DNA from: Batkoa obscura
Taxonomy: Eukaryota > Entomophthoromycota > Entomophthoromycetes > Entomophthorales > Batkoaceae
NCBI GenBank assembly: GCA_030770535.1
Contig: JASVEC010000018.1
Span: 186,001 to 250,000, forward strand
Reading direction: 5' to 3'
Length of the DNA: 64,000 nt
Both the position numbers and the translations under genes were made by a program. Position 1 is the first letter of the stretch. Each line of letters opens with the position of its first letter. Of the stretch, positions 10,158-21,706 are shown piece by piece. The notes beneath the pieces were generated by a model. That model made no database searches. It was not told the DNA's origin and worked only from the letters and a program-made list of their open reading frames with translations.

Positions 10158-10685
10158 ATGCAATCCTACTTTACTATATTGTTATTATCTAGTTTAATCA
10201 GCGATACCCTTGCTCATCCAAGTAACAGGTTACTTAAGAGAGATGGAGAAGAATCCCGTCAGCTCAGTGAAGAAGGGAAGGAAATGATCTGCCGATTGAA
10301 TGCTTTACGTCGAGAAAATGGTAAAAAAGACATACTTTTAGATTATCGTGTTATGGCGGCAGCACAAAAACATGCTGAAGCAATGAAGCAAAATGATAAT
10401 TTAACACATGATGGATTTACCCCAGAGACCAAAGGATTTATAGATCGTGTACACCTTGAAGGTTACACTGGTGGTGCTGGTGCTGAAAATATTTGCCAAG
10501 GTTCTGGTAACGTTGTAGATGTTTTAACTTGTTGGAAAAATTCGCCTGGCCACCTTGAAAATATGTTAAGTGACAATGAATGCTTTGGTTATGGTAGAGA
10601 TGACTTTTTCTGGGTCCAAGATTTTGTTAGTGGGGATAAATGTCAAGGCTATGGGGATGTTGATTGTACTAAGTTCGGCCTTTAA
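10158..10685 (+). CDS. Secreted CAP-domain (PR-1/PRY-like) protein
   Basis: 175 residues from one exon. Residues 1-19 are a signal peptide, and LLKR at 25-28 could be a dibasic propeptide site. The CAP core spans about 44-160: KHAEAM (70-75), the THDGF block with His84, GAEN with Glu110, CWKNSPGHLENML (125-137) with His132, and FFWVQDF (150-156). These supply the His/Glu cluster typical of CAP cavities. Cysteines at 45, 113, 125, 142, 162 and 170 allow disulfides. In fungi, PRY proteins bind and export sterols and fatty acids, and related CAP proteins act in host contact; the role here is inferred. A TATA-like CATATAAAT at about 10089 precedes it. It lies between two transposon remnants. Confidence 0.92.
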   Translation: MQSYFTILLLSSLISDTLAHPSNRLLKRDGEESRQLSEEGKEMICRLNALRRENGKKDILLDYRVMAAAQKHAEAMKQNDNLTHDGFTPETKGFIDRVHLEGYTGGAGAENICQGSGNVVDVLTCWKNSPGHLENMLSDNECFGYGRDDFFWVQDFVSGDKCQGYGDVDCTKFGL

Positions 10686-10837
10686 GCGATCACCGTTTTG
10701 TATTCAATAAACAAGTTTTTTTTTTGTTACTTTTCAAAAATATCTTTGGTTTTTTAATCTTATTAGCTATGCTAGCATAAAAATTAAGATCTTTTTGTAC
10801 TAACTCCATTAAAACTATTATACATAAAGTATATAGA

Positions 10838-10925
10838 AATGTTTTTTAGTTTCATTACTTTTCAATTTTTAAGTGCTATTTGAGTGGAAGGATTCTTAAT
10901 AGAATTCTTGAAAATATATTCCCAC
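10838..10925 (+). mobile_element. Degenerate MITE copy
   Basis: TTTAGTTTCATTACTTTTC, AAGTGCTATTTGAGTGGA and the terminal TATATTCCCAC follow the MITE consensus with many substitutions. It abuts the transposon remnant at 10926. Confidence 0.6.
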
Positions 10926-11711
10926 TTATTAAGTAAATAGTTTATCGAATAATAGAATTTAATTATTAAAGGTTAATATTATTTAAGTTATTAATAGCTA
11001 AGCTAACAAATAACTAAAAAGAAAGTAATTGGAACAATAAATAGAAACTATTATTATATTGCTTATGTGAAATACCGCTTTGTCAGCTCCATGATTGACT
11101 ATACTTACTTAATAGTATTTTACATAGATTTTACATAGATTTTACATTAGTATTGCCTATTCTACTTGTCTTACATAGTCTGCAGCCTATTATGTGCTAT
11201 TCTTCATAATTCAAGCCTATCTTAGTCACATAAACTAAGACCTTTTGACTCTAACCACTGAGTACCAGATTTCACACTTGTATTGTATAAAGAGGATTTA
11301 TTATAGCTTTAAAACTAACCACTCCCTCTCATGCGACTATCTATTAATTTAGTAGTACATTAATAACGCAATTATAATATTAAAATTTCTATTTATAACA
11401 AATTTACAATGTTGGCTATAAAGTAATCAATCATAAATATTTCTTAATGAAGTTCTATAGGAATATGTATTTATTTACAATATTACAGCTTTAATTGGTA
11501 TAAGTTACATTAGTAAAAGCTTTTCTAATCTAGGAATTTCTAAAATTCTATAAAAACAACTTTTTGTCAAAAAGCAAAAGTACCTAACACAATTTTAAAT
11601 TATTTTATTATAATTTATATTGTAAGTTAACTGAATTTCTACTAAATTTAATAAACAAAGTTCTTAAAATATTTAGATTGGCTAAAAAATGAAACTAATT
11701 TAGACATCTTC
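10926..11711 (+). mobile_element. Right part of the TA-target DNA transposon with nested repeat
   Basis: 10926-11065 matches 9205-9349, and 11277-11711 matches 5008-5334 and 52260-52640. It ends in GAAACTAATTTAGACATCTTC, a diverged form of the family terminus. A shortened LTR-like repeat lies inside at 11066-11276. No transposase gene remains. Confidence 0.7.
11066..11276 (+). repeat. LTR-like repeat, copy 3 (shortened)
   Basis: Both ends of the family are present (TGTGAAAT and ATTTCACA), flanked by CTTA and CTTG, a likely 4-base target duplication. It is at the same position within the transposon as copy 2. About half the usual length; a fossil. Confidence 0.75.
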
Positions 11712-12438
11712 AATGTTACTTTTCAATCGATAGTCCAAAAAGTTCTATACCATAAAGTGGGAAATATTTAATAAGATACAGTTAACTTAATAATAAAATG
11801 AAATAAAATAGTCATAAATAACAGCCTTTTGATTCAGTGGAATACAATACAATTACACTATCGAGTAAAAAAGTTTGAAAATATATAAAAGTAATGCAAC
11901 TTACTAAGTCAAAAGTTATTAGTACTTGAATAAAGCATGAAATAAATGCAAATGCCTTATATGAATTTATTTTTGATTTTTTTGGCCATTGAATCAATGG
12001 ATAAACTTATCATCCGTCCAACCTCTCCTTCCATAGCCTCAATTCTATTCAAAAAGTACCCTTTAACAAACTTAACGCTTTCTACTTATTACTCATAAAT
12101 GCATTATTAGATATTACAAGTTGCCTACTTCTTATAATGATAAAGAAACCTACTGTCACCTAATACAGTATTCAATTATCAAATGTTTTAAATTATTTTA
12201 CTATAAAAAGAAATAGAACTTAGTTAATTTCTCCGTGTAATGTGACAATTAATGTTAAAAAGCCAATAAATGAGATATAATTATCATTGGACCAATCATT
12301 GATTAAGAACTATTTTTAAATGTAAAAAGGAATAAGTAGATATTTTAATGAATGAGCAGAAATAATAACAATAAATATAAAATTCAATTTTCAATTTTTC
12401 ATCTCCAATTTTTAATTTTTAGTTAATAACTATACAAT
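11712..12438. other. Intergenic region with no gene seen
   Basis: AT-rich, with scattered stops in all frames. The short minus-strand frame at 11812-11997 has no family features. This forms the promoter side of the hydrolase gene at 12439. Confidence 0.5.
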
Positions 12439-13437
12439 ATGAAAACAATGGCAGACTATATAATTAATAGTGATATTTACCAAATGTTTCTTGATCCAGT
12501 ATTGAGTTATTTTGGGTATCCTAGTTGGGATAAAACGTATGGAAGAAAAACATTGCCATTAAATGAGTATGAAATAAAATACCGAGAAAATGGTTTGTTT
12601 CATGATGAAAAATTTATTAAAGATGAATATTCTGTTTATTATCAAACGTATTGGGATAAGGAGAAATTTCCTGTACCTAAAGTAGATTTGGTTCATGTTC
12701 ATGGATTTGCTGATTATGGTGGTCGATTTGTTCAAGTTATTCATAATTACTTAAATCAAGGTTATCGTGTTCATTTACCAGATTTGCCATTTCATGGACG
12801 TAGTGATGGTATTCACTGTGAAATCAAAGATTTAAATATATTGTCTAATTCAATTAAAGTAATTCTTGAAGATATTAAACAAGAATATACTATTAATAAA
12901 TTGTTTCTTTCTGGTGGTTCCTTAGGTGGATTAACAGTAACTAAATATGGGATAGAACATCCTAAACATATTGATGGTATAATTGCTGTTTGTCCATCAA
13001 TTGATCTTGGAGAAGATTTAGTACCTTCCAAACCTTTATTATTAATTGGAAAGTTAATGAATTTATTAATACCTCGATTAATATTAGTACCAAGGATGGA
13101 TAATTTAGCAGCTAAAGATCCCAAAATTGATGAAGACTTTTGTAATGATTGTAGAACTTATTCAAGAGGGATGAGAATTGCTTGTGGATTAGGGGTATTA
13201 CAAGGTACTCTAGAAGTCAGAAAGAAGTTAGCTGAGTTTAGTTTACCTTTACTTATTCAGCAAGGAGATCATGATCGTGTGGTTCCTGTTTCTTCTGCTA
13301 AAGTTTTCTTTGATGAAGTAAGTTCTAAAGATAAACAGGTCATTATTTATCCTAATTATGAACATGAATTACATTATGCTTTAGGAGCTGATAAAGTCTT
13401 TAAAGATTCCATTGAATGGATTAATAATAGATTATAA
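12439..13437 (+). CDS. Alpha/beta hydrolase, monoacylglycerol-lipase-like (serine aminopeptidase S33 fold)
   Basis: A single-exon 332-residue protein. Motifs in order: HVHGF at 86-90 (oxyanion-type HG), DLPFHGRSDG at 115-124, the nucleophile elbow SGGSLGG with Ser161, GDHDRVVP at 276-283 with the acidic residue most likely Asp279, and YEHELH with His309. That is a complete Ser-Asp-His triad with the spacing of Yju3/MGL-type lipases, which split monoacylglycerols to fatty acid and glycerol, often on lipid droplets. The exact acyl substrate is inferred. No signal peptide is evident. A possible decayed relative lies at 37592-37831. Confidence 0.9.
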   Translation: MKTMADYIINSDIYQMFLDPVLSYFGYPSWDKTYGRKTLPLNEYEIKYRENGLFHDEKFIKDEYSVYYQTYWDKEKFPVPKVDLVHVHGFADYGGRFVQVIHNYLNQGYRVHLPDLPFHGRSDGIHCEIKDLNILSNSIKVILEDIKQEYTINKLFLSGGSLGGLTVTKYGIEHPKHIDGIIAVCPSIDLGEDLVPSKPLLLIGKLMNLLIPRLILVPRMDNLAAKDPKIDEDFCNDCRTYSRGMRIACGLGVLQGTLEVRKKLAEFSLPLLIQQGDHDRVVPVSSAKVFFDEVSSKDKQVIIYPNYEHELHYALGADKVFKDSIEWINNRL

Positions 13438-13682
13438 TAAAGATTATAATAATATACAATTCAAAGTAAATAAATAATTTAAAAAAATTATATATTCTTT
13501 TATTTTTCATTGTTTATAAATTAGCTTTTTAGTTTTCTAAAATTTTTAATTAACTTTTTCTCAAATGTATAAAAATAGAGCTTAAAATAAAAAAGAATAA
13601 AAATGGCATAAAAGGCACTTTTTAACCCAAAAATTCCTGAAATTTTCATTTACTTTTTAGATTCTTAAAAAAAAGATAAAAG

Positions 13683-15017
13683 ATGGGCAATAGTAATTCG
13701 AGTATGCAAGAATTAAATGGTTCACGGAGCCGAACAAATTCAAGAAAAAATTCTAGTGCCACTATACCCACTAACAAAGAGTCCGTTCATAGCAGTATCT
13801 CTTTAACCCATGCAGATTCCACCCCAGCTATTATTCAACCAAGCTCCACTAAACCATATAATATCCAACGAGTCAAACAACAAAATTCACAATATGGAGA
13901 ATCCCCCTTTGTAGGTTCACCATTAACACAAGCAGATGAGTTACCTAGTCAATTAAATTCTAAAAATACATCAAGTAGTTCGAATTCTTCAAATAAAGCA
14001 TATAATTCTCAACCTATTACTTATAAAAGAGATCCAATTAAGGATTTACCTCAACCTGATTCTTTTCCTTCTTCTTTACCAGACACTTTGAGTAGAAGAA
14101 CATCTCTTTCAGTGGAGCAGAGTAAATTGAAGAAAGAGATCAAAAATAATGAAGGAAAGGAAGGTAAGTGGTGAATTAATTTAACAATGAAATAAATGTT
14201 GATTTTATTTTATATTTAGATATATCTACCTTGATATCATGGAATTTACCAGCCAAAAATGTATATGTTACAGGTACATTTAATGGATGGAAACATAAGA
14301 TTCCATTAAATAAATGGTAAGTTTAATATTTATTACTATTAAATCAAATAATTCAACGACTCTTATATTTTTTATTAATTAGTAACAATGAATTTTCGAC
14401 CGTTATAAATTTCCCAATTGGTATTCATCATATTAAATTTATAGTTGATGATGAATGGAAGTGTAGTAATGAGTTATTAACTTGTACAGATCAAGATGGC
14501 AATTTGGTGAATTACATTGAAGTAGATGAAAATTTATTACGCTTAGATCAAAGTTCTAATACTCAGGGTAAGTAAAGCTATGATTTTATTTTAGATTAAC
14601 AAATAAACATTTGAGTTTATTTCTTGGTTATTAACAATTAATTAGATATTCTCTCCAGTTCTCCCACAGGTGAATATACCAATGAAATACCCGAATTTAA
14701 TATCAACAAACCTACATCGGATAACCCATTAAGACCTCCTACTTTACCACCTCATTTAGAAAAAGTGATATTAAATGCTAGTTTACCTGATGCTCAAATT
14801 AATCAAGATGAATCTTGGTTATTACCTGTACCTAATCATGTAGTTTTAAATCATCTTTATGCTTGTTCTATTAGAGATGGCGTGATGGCTGTAGCAGGAA
14901 CAACTAGATATCACAAGAAGGTGAGTATTTTTTTTGATAATAAGGTAAATAATAAGGTATTAATCTGTTCTTTTTTAGTATGTGACAACGATTTATTATA
15001 AACCAGTGATTATTTAA
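13683..15017 (+). CDS. AMPK/SNF1 complex beta subunit
   Basis: Five exons read in frame: 13683-14163, 14220-14316, 14383-14567, 14646-14920 and 14979-15017, giving 358 residues. MGNSNSS at the N terminus matches an N-myristoylation signal (Gly2, Ser6), as in animal AMPK beta. A Ser/Asn-rich linker follows, then the CBM48 glycogen-binding module from about residue 161 (WNLPAKNVYVTGTFNGW, later IVDDEW). The C-terminal association domain holds PNHVVLNHLYACSIRDGV and ends YVTTIYYKPVII. This subunit scaffolds the alpha kinase and gamma nucleotide sensor in the cell's energy-sensing kinase and decides its location. The intron phases are consistent throughout. High confidence in family; exact exon ends were judged by eye. 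Confidence 0.93.
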
Positions 15018-15305
15018 ATGAAGTAAAAGAAGCGAAAGTGTAAGATGAAGGATTTTTAATTATAGGATTAAAATTCGATGAAAGAATATTCTAAAGCTAT
15101 GTGGAAATAAATATCATTATATATATCATAAGAAATATTTTTTCAATTTTAATATTCTTTTTTAAATTTAAGCTCTAATTAAGAACTTATTCTCAATTTT
15201 TGAATGACCTCATAGCTCAAGCGTTTAATTTCTGACTAAAAAATTAATTCAAGTTCATTTTTCTTTTACACATTAAATTTTATAAACAAAACAATATTTT
15301 AGAAA

Positions 15306-16241
15306 ATGATGGATTTATTATTTGGAAGACGTAAATCACCTAGTGAAATCTTGAGACAACATCAACGATCTTTAAATAAAGCACAAAGAGAGCTTGATAG
15401 GGAGAGAACAAAAATGGAACAACAAGAAAAAAAATTGATTAATGATATCAAAAAAAGTGCTAAGAATTCACAAATGGTAAGTTGGAATTGATAGAATAAA
15501 ATTTTAAATTAAGAATGAATATAAAAAATAACAAGAAAAGTGTTATATAAGAGTATATTAATATTGAATTTTATTTAGGGAGCTTGTAAAATTATGGCTA
15601 AAGATTTAGTACGTACACGTAAACAAATACAAAAATTTTATCAAATGAGAACTCAATTACAAGCGGTTTCTTTAAAAATACAAGTAAAATTAAATTAAAT
15701 ATTTTTACTTTATAGGTAACTTTAATTCATTATTTAGACTTTAAATTCAACACAGCAGATGTCCGAAGCTATGAAAGGAGCTACTAAAGTAAATTATTTT
15801 TATTAAAAGATTAATTTAAATTAAGATTTAAAAAATCTTCTTTTTAGGCCATGAAAATGATGAATGGTAGCTTAAATTTACCTGGTATTCAAAAGATAAT
15901 GATGGAATTTGAACGTGAAAATGAAGTTATGGATATGAAAGAAGAGATGATGAATGATGTTATGGATGATATAATGGATGAAGAAAATGATGAAGAAGAA
16001 GAAACGGATTTAATTGTTAGTCAAGTTTTAGATGAAATTGGTATTAATTTAGATCAATCGGTAAGTTTCAGTTTTCTTTTAATTAGTAATAGGGATATTA
16101 ATATAGATTTCTTTTGTTTAGTTGGTAGATGCTCCTAATGGTATTAAAATGAATAGTAATGCTATAAGTACACCCGTTGCAGAAGGTGGTTTAAATGATG
16201 ATGATGCTTTAAGAGCTAGATTTGATGATTTAAAGAGATAA
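15306..16241 (+). CDS. VPS2: ESCRT-III subunit Vps2/CHMP2
   Basis: Five phase-0 exons: 15306-15476, 15579-15683, 15738-15788, 15848-16060 and 16122-16241, total 219 residues, the usual size. The start MMDLLFGRRKSPSEILRQHQ and the basic helix 1 match Vps2/CHMP2A. The acidic second half (EEENDEEEETDL-type stretch) is the autoinhibitory region. The end DDALRARFDDLKR fits a MIM1 motif for binding the Vps4 MIT domain. Vps2 caps Snf7 filaments on endosomes to drive membrane scission for multivesicular bodies and recruits Vps4. Intron 2 has an internal GT-AG look-alike (15716) that is not needed for the frame. Confidence 0.94.
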
Positions 16242-16468
16242 CATTAAGGACAATAATTTATTTATTAAATAAGATTAATAAAATTGATATATAATAAATA
16301 AAATTATATATAAAATTAATAAAATTCTATTTCAAATTCTAAATTGATTGATTGGTTCAATTAGTCAAATTTTTTATTTTAAATTTGAATGAATTTTATT
16401 CTTATTGAAGTTTTGTTTTTTTAGCATTGATAGAATAAATTATATTAATAATAATAAAATAGAAAAAT

Positions 16469-18944
16469 ATGGAAACTATTGCAACAGCAGTTAATACTGA
16501 GAATCATCATAATAATACTGATAATGGAATTGCAAAGATTAAAGCTGAGTAATTAGTTCTATTATTTTATCAATTCAAAGTACATTAACATTAATAAAAA
16601 ATCAATAGATTCCTCATAAAAAAAACAGATATGAATCAAGTTGAAACTGAATCAAGTACTGGGGTAGTTGAAAAAGTAGATCCAAGAGATGATCCAAGAA
16701 ATAATAAAAAACAAAGAAGGGAGAGGGGACAAAATAAAAATCGAAAGTTTACTCATAGTCAAGATGTAGTAAAAGTAAGTTGTTATTTTATTTATTTTTG
16801 TAAAATAAAGAAAGAATGTTATCATTTTAAACTATTGAGTAGTAAATTAAATAATATAAATTAGTTATGTTCCAGTATTGCAAATGATAAAGAGTGTCCA
16901 CATGGGGAAAAGTAAGAATTTTTTAGTTCAACAGTTAGAATTTTAAAAATATTCAATCAAATCAATCTTTTTTTAGTTGTAAATCCTCGCATAATTTAGA
17001 AGAATTTTTAAAAACTAAAGAAGAAGATATTGGTGAAAAATGTGTTAATTTCGATTTAAAAGGAGAGTAAGTTGAAGTCGAAATTACTTAAAAAATGAAT
17101 CATTAATACTAAATTAAATAGATGCCCTTATGGATATCGTTGTAGATATTTAAAAGCTCATTTTAAAGATGGAAAATTAGTTAAAGATGAAGAGGTAAGT
17201 CTTATTAGTTTTATTAGTTTTATTAGTTTTATATAAATAGGAAATATTGAGTCTAATTTTTTTATATTTAGAAAATTAAAAACTTTGAACCGCAAATTGT
17301 AAATAAAATCGAATCCCCATTTTTAGCCAAATTAAGAAAGGGTGGAGTAAATATTATTATCATCATATAGAATAGTATTTTATTTTTAAAATAAGTTTGA
17401 TTTTAGTCGATCAGATAAAGTCAATGAAGCTTTAGATAAAGAAAGAAATCAAAAAAAAGAAGAAGGAGAAAGTAATATAATATAATAATTTTAATTTTAA
17501 TAGAATATTGTTAATATTATTAATTTATTTTTTATTAAAGAATATCAAATTTATAACACATTACTTGATGAACCATTAAAAGAAAAGAAATTGGTAAATT
17601 AAAAATAATATTAATAAATATTAATAATATAAATTAAAAATAAATTAAAAATAAATTAAAAATAAATTAATTAACTAATTAAAAATTTAAGATTGATTTT
17701 AGAAATAAAACTTATTTAGCTCCATTAACAACAGTTGGTAATTTACCTTTCCGTAGAATTTGTAAAGAATTTGGAGTAGATATTACTTGTGGTGAAATGG
17801 CTATGGCTTCCAATTTATTACAAGTAAATTAATATTAATATTATTATTACATAATAAATAATATTATAATATTAATTTAAATTGAATTTTAGGGACAAAA
17901 AGCAGAATGGTCTTTAGTAAGAAAACATAAATCTGAAGATTTATTTGGTATTCAATTAGCAGGCAATCGACCTGATTATATGATTAAATGTGCTGATTTA
18001 ATTAATCAAGAACTTGAAGTGGATTTTGTTGATATAAATTTAGGTTGTCCAATTGATGCTGTTTATAAAAATGTAATTAAAAAAAGTCACTTTATTCATT
18101 ATTCAATAAAATTAATCTTATTAACAAAATTCAATTTCAGGGTGGAGGTAGTGCATTAATGGGTCATACTAATAAACTAGGACGTATGGTACGTGGTATG
18201 AATACTATATTAGATTGTCCATTAACCGTTAAATTTCGTACTGGTATTTATCATGAAAAAAAGATAGCTCATACAATAATTCCATTATTTGAGGAATGGG
18301 GATGCTCATTAGGTACTTTACATGGAAGATCAAGACAACAACGATATACTAAATTAGCTAATTGGGATTATATAAAAGAATGTCATTCATTAACTAATAA
18401 AATGCCTTTATTTGGTAATGGAGATATATTAAGTTATGAAGATTATAATCAAAAAATACAAGAAAGTTTAGTAGATGGTATAATGGTTGGTAGAGGTGCA
18501 TTGATTAAACCTTGGTTATTTGAAGAAATTAAAACTCAACAATATAAAGATATATCTTCCAAAGAAAGATTAGATATTATTAAAAAGTTTTGCGATTATG
18601 GTTTAGAACATTGGGGTTCAGATACAATGGGAGTTAATCATACTAGAAGATTTTTATGTGAATGGCTATCCTTTTTACATCGTTACATACCAGTTGGCTT
18701 ATTACAAGTTTTACCTCAAAAAATCAATAATCGTCCACCAGCTTGTTTTGGTAGAGATGATTTAGAAACTTTAATGTTAAGTTCAAAAGCTGAAGATTGG
18801 ATTAAAATTACGTAAGTTAATTTATTTATTTATTTATTTATTTATTTATTCAATAATTAATTATTATTTAGTGAAATGTATTTAGGTAAATCACCAGCTG
18901 ATTTTGCATTTATACCTAAACATAAAGCCAATTCTTATCAATGA
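16469..18944 (+). CDS. DUS3: tRNA-dihydrouridine(47) synthase 3 (Dus3) with CCCH zinc fingers
   Basis: Exons as read: 16469-16548 (tentative), 16609-16774, 16865-16911, 16977-17066, 17122-17194, 17272-17346, 17396-17471, 17541-17593, 17692-17823, 17893-18072, 18141-18811 and 18872-18944, about 571 residues. If the first exon is wrong, translation can start at the in-frame ATG at 16631 (537 residues). The N-terminal half has two CCCH fingers (CPHGENCKSSH and CVNF to [14 protein letters not shown]). The flavin TIM barrel begins at [17 protein letters not shown]; the catalytic Cys lies in NLGCPID, and the DUS landmarks [29 protein letters not shown] and [10 protein letters not shown] follow. Dus3 reduces U47 in the tRNA variable loop (and mRNA sites) using FMN and NADPH. 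One intron (17347-17395) uses a weak AATAAG acceptor, chosen because it restores the conserved LRK to F-x-R junction. Confidence 0.93.
18818..18853. repeat. TTTA tetranucleotide repeat in the last Dus3 intron
   Basis: About eight TTTA/TTAT units between the donor at 18812 and the acceptor at 18871. Likely slippage-prone. Confidence 0.8.
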
Positions 18945-18995
18945 GTAAGAATTAAATAGATAAATGAAAATAAAATGGAATGCTATATAGAAGAA

Positions 18996-20259
18996 TTATT
19001 TATTATTATTTTCTTCTAATATATTATATTTAATAACTTCATTTCCCCAAGATGTTGTATTATTAACTAAGTTTCTAGCAAACAATTCTAAATACTTTGA
19101 ACCTATTTCAATATCTATTAAATCTTTTAAAATACCTTGAATAATTGGTTTTTTCGAATGAATTTTACAAGGTACAGCAAACAAATATTTAATATTAATT
19201 TGATTAGTTGGTTGTTTACTTGCAATTAATAAAATTTCATAACATTTACGATGATTGTTAAATAATGGAAATACAGGTTCTAAATTAGTAGTTATCTAAA
19301 AGATAAAATAAAATAAAATAAAATAAAATAGTTCATAAATTAACATTTAAATATAAAATAATTAATAATATTAATCTTACTTTAACCCAATAAACTTTAC
19401 TATGTAAATATAATTGATTATCTCTTAAATATTTTTCCAATATAAATTTTTGAATTTTTTTTTGATTTGTTATCCAGATACAAAATATTCCATTTTGATT
19501 TAATAATTGATTAATTTTGAATTTATATAATTCATATATATCCATCGTATTATATTTGAAATTTCTATCTACAGAAGAATTTGGCCATGGTGGGTCCATA
19601 ATAATTATATCAAACTTATCTTTTATTTGAAAATTATTTAAATTTCCTAATAAAAATTCATTATTTCTAGGAATTATTAATTGATATTGTTGATCTAATA
19701 AAATTATTTTAGTTTTATTTTGTTTATTTATTACTTTTTTTTCTACTATATCAATTAAATTAATCTCTTTGTTTTCTTCAGTTAATTCAATATCAGTTGA
19801 AATTATCTCTGTATCTTCTATATTTTGTTGAAATTTTTTCATTGTTTGATATAAATCTATAATTGAATTAAAATCAATTTTATCCGAGATCAATCGATTA
19901 TTCCGACTCGGTTCATTATCTGAATAATTTTTTAAATACAATAAATTTTGAATTTTTGTTTTTAATTTTAGAATCAATCTTTCAATTTCATTATCAATCT
20001 CCATATCTATTATCTCTACTCTCTTTTTTTTTATTGTCTTCTATATTAAGTACTTAATAAAAACTATCTCTTTTTTTTATATAATAATAATAATAATAAT
20101 ACTTACTTGTTCATTAACCTTTCTATAACTATGATGTAAATTAAACCAATAACTTGGAATTTGTTGATCTCCATAACTATATTTTAAAAGCAATTTAGCA
20201 TTATCTAATAATATACATTCTTCATCAGAGTATAATATGATTTTATCTTCATCTTTCAT
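18996..20259 (-). CDS. METTL4: METTL4-type MT-A70 adenine-N6 methyltransferase
   Basis: Three exons, in transcript order 20107-20259, 19381-20013 and 18996-19295, 361 residues. The catalytic motif DPPWPNSSV lies at about 191-199, in the strand context FDIIIMDPPW, and is followed by a FCIWITN strand. The C-terminal part has HSKKPIIQGIL and ELFARNL, then TSWGNEV, the closing signature of METTL4 rather than METTL3/14. The family transfers methyl from S-adenosylmethionine to N6 of adenine; reported targets are snRNA (m6Am in U2) and possibly DNA 6mA. Early-diverging fungi are known for abundant 6mA, which makes this gene relevant. It converges on Dus3 with a 51-base gap and diverges from the cornichon gene. 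The first-exon acceptor after a TAA-repeat intron was chosen by frame. Confidence 0.9.
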
Positions 20260-20501
20260 CTCTTTTATAATACTCTCATACTATAAAAACATCTAACAAT
20301 TAACATATTTAAAAGCTAAAAGGATGGATTAGCTAACATACATTGATTGGTTCACATTCAAAAATAGTAACTCAATCGATTTAATTGGCTCTAAATTCAT
20401 CCACAATTATGAAAGAATTTGTATTGAAATTTTAACTCAAGACTTGTCCAATTTTTTACTTTTGTATAAAGTTTTAGTTTTATTAAATTTAAACACATAA
20501 A

Positions 20502-21135
20502 ATGTTAGGCTTCCTTTATCTATGTATGCTTGTAATTGACATTGCTCTATTTGTTAATGTTTTATTTATGGTAAGTTTTGGTTTTTATTTTATTTTAATG
20601 TATTAGTGTTAAATTATGGTGTTGTTTTTTTTAAATTAGTTAATGTACATTACTGATGTTGAAAGTGATTATATTAATCCAATAGATTGCTGTAGGGACT
20701 TAAATAAGGTAATAGAAATTATATATTGATACTATTAGTATATTTATTTGATATTATTTTAGTATGTTAAACCTGAATTAGTTATGCATTTTATCTTATC
20801 TTTATTATCTTTATTCACTGGTCATTGGTTAACTGTATTGTTTATATTCCCAATTTTAGGTTATAATATTTATAGGTAAGTCTTGTTAATAAGGTTATTC
20901 TATAATTTGATATTAATTTTAATTCTTTTTATAGATTAATTAATAACAAACAAATTTATGATGCTACTAATATTTATCGAGAATTAAATCAACATAAGAT
21001 TGAATATTTTTCAAAATTAGCTTTCTATATGCTCTCATTATTTTATTATCTTTTTCGGTAAGCTCTATATTTTATTTTAGAATCATTTTAACAATATTTC
21101 ATTTTTTTAGTACTATTGTTGCCTTTATGGACTAA
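20502..21135 (+). CDS. ERV14: Cornichon/Erv14 COPII cargo receptor
   Basis: Five exons: 20502-20570, 20640-20708, 20763-20875, 20935-21057 and 21111-21135, 132 residues. Three membrane segments are visible: residues about 5-23, 50-75 and 110-128. Family signatures: VESDYINPIDCCRDLNKYV after TM1, PELVMHFILSL, GHWLTVLFIFPILGYNIYR, YDATNIYRELNQHKIEYFSKLAFY, then a final short TM. Cornichon proteins load transmembrane cargo into COPII vesicles at ER exit sites. The start is the only ATG giving a full first TM. It shares a 242-base divergent upstream region with METTL4. Confidence 0.95.
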
Positions 21136-21338
21136 TCGATTGATTCATTGAGAAAGTATAATCCTTATTAAAAAAATAAAAGTGATCAAATTTCTATAGT
21201 TTTAAAAATATTTTTTTATATTTCTATGTGTTTTTTATTTAACTATATATTTAATTCAAATTATATATTTATTCCAAATATCTATTTTATTCAACTATTT
21301 AGAAAAGAGTTAATATTTTGTTTCAAATAAATAATGTG

Positions 21339-21706
21339 TTAATTATTACTATCATTATCCTTGGCAGCTTCTTGTTTTTTAGCTTCTAACTCCGCTTTTT
21401 GCTGATTTTTAATATTTTCAAACTCTCTTTTTACCTAAAAGGAATTATTAATATTCTTTGTCATAACTCTTTCTTCGCTTCCTCTTGATTCACCTACCCC
21501 AAAATTCAAATATTTATTAAAAAAATACTTACCAACCTCTCTCTCTGTTCTTTCTTTTTTAATTTCTTTTTACTCATTTCTCTACCTTGAATAATTTCTT
21601 TTTCATGACTTTGACGAAATAATGCCTTCTTTTTACTTCTTTTTTCTCGAGTTTCTTTTTTCAAACGTTGAATTACTTTATTGCTATCGCTACGTGACAC
21701 TCCCAT
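21339..21706 (-). CDS. Small basic coiled-coil protein, unrecognised
   Basis: Two exons, 21533-21706 then 21339-21434, giving 89 residues. Exon 1 starts MGVSRSDSNKVIQRLKK and is very rich in Lys, Arg and Glu; exon 2 continues VKREFENIKNQQKAELEAKKQ and ends in an acidic DNDSNN. The charge pattern suggests a long helix or coiled coil of nuclear or ribosome-biogenesis type, but I do not recognise a named family. It converges on the cornichon gene (204 bases between stops). The conserved GT-AG intron and clean frame make it credible as a real gene. Confidence 0.65.
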
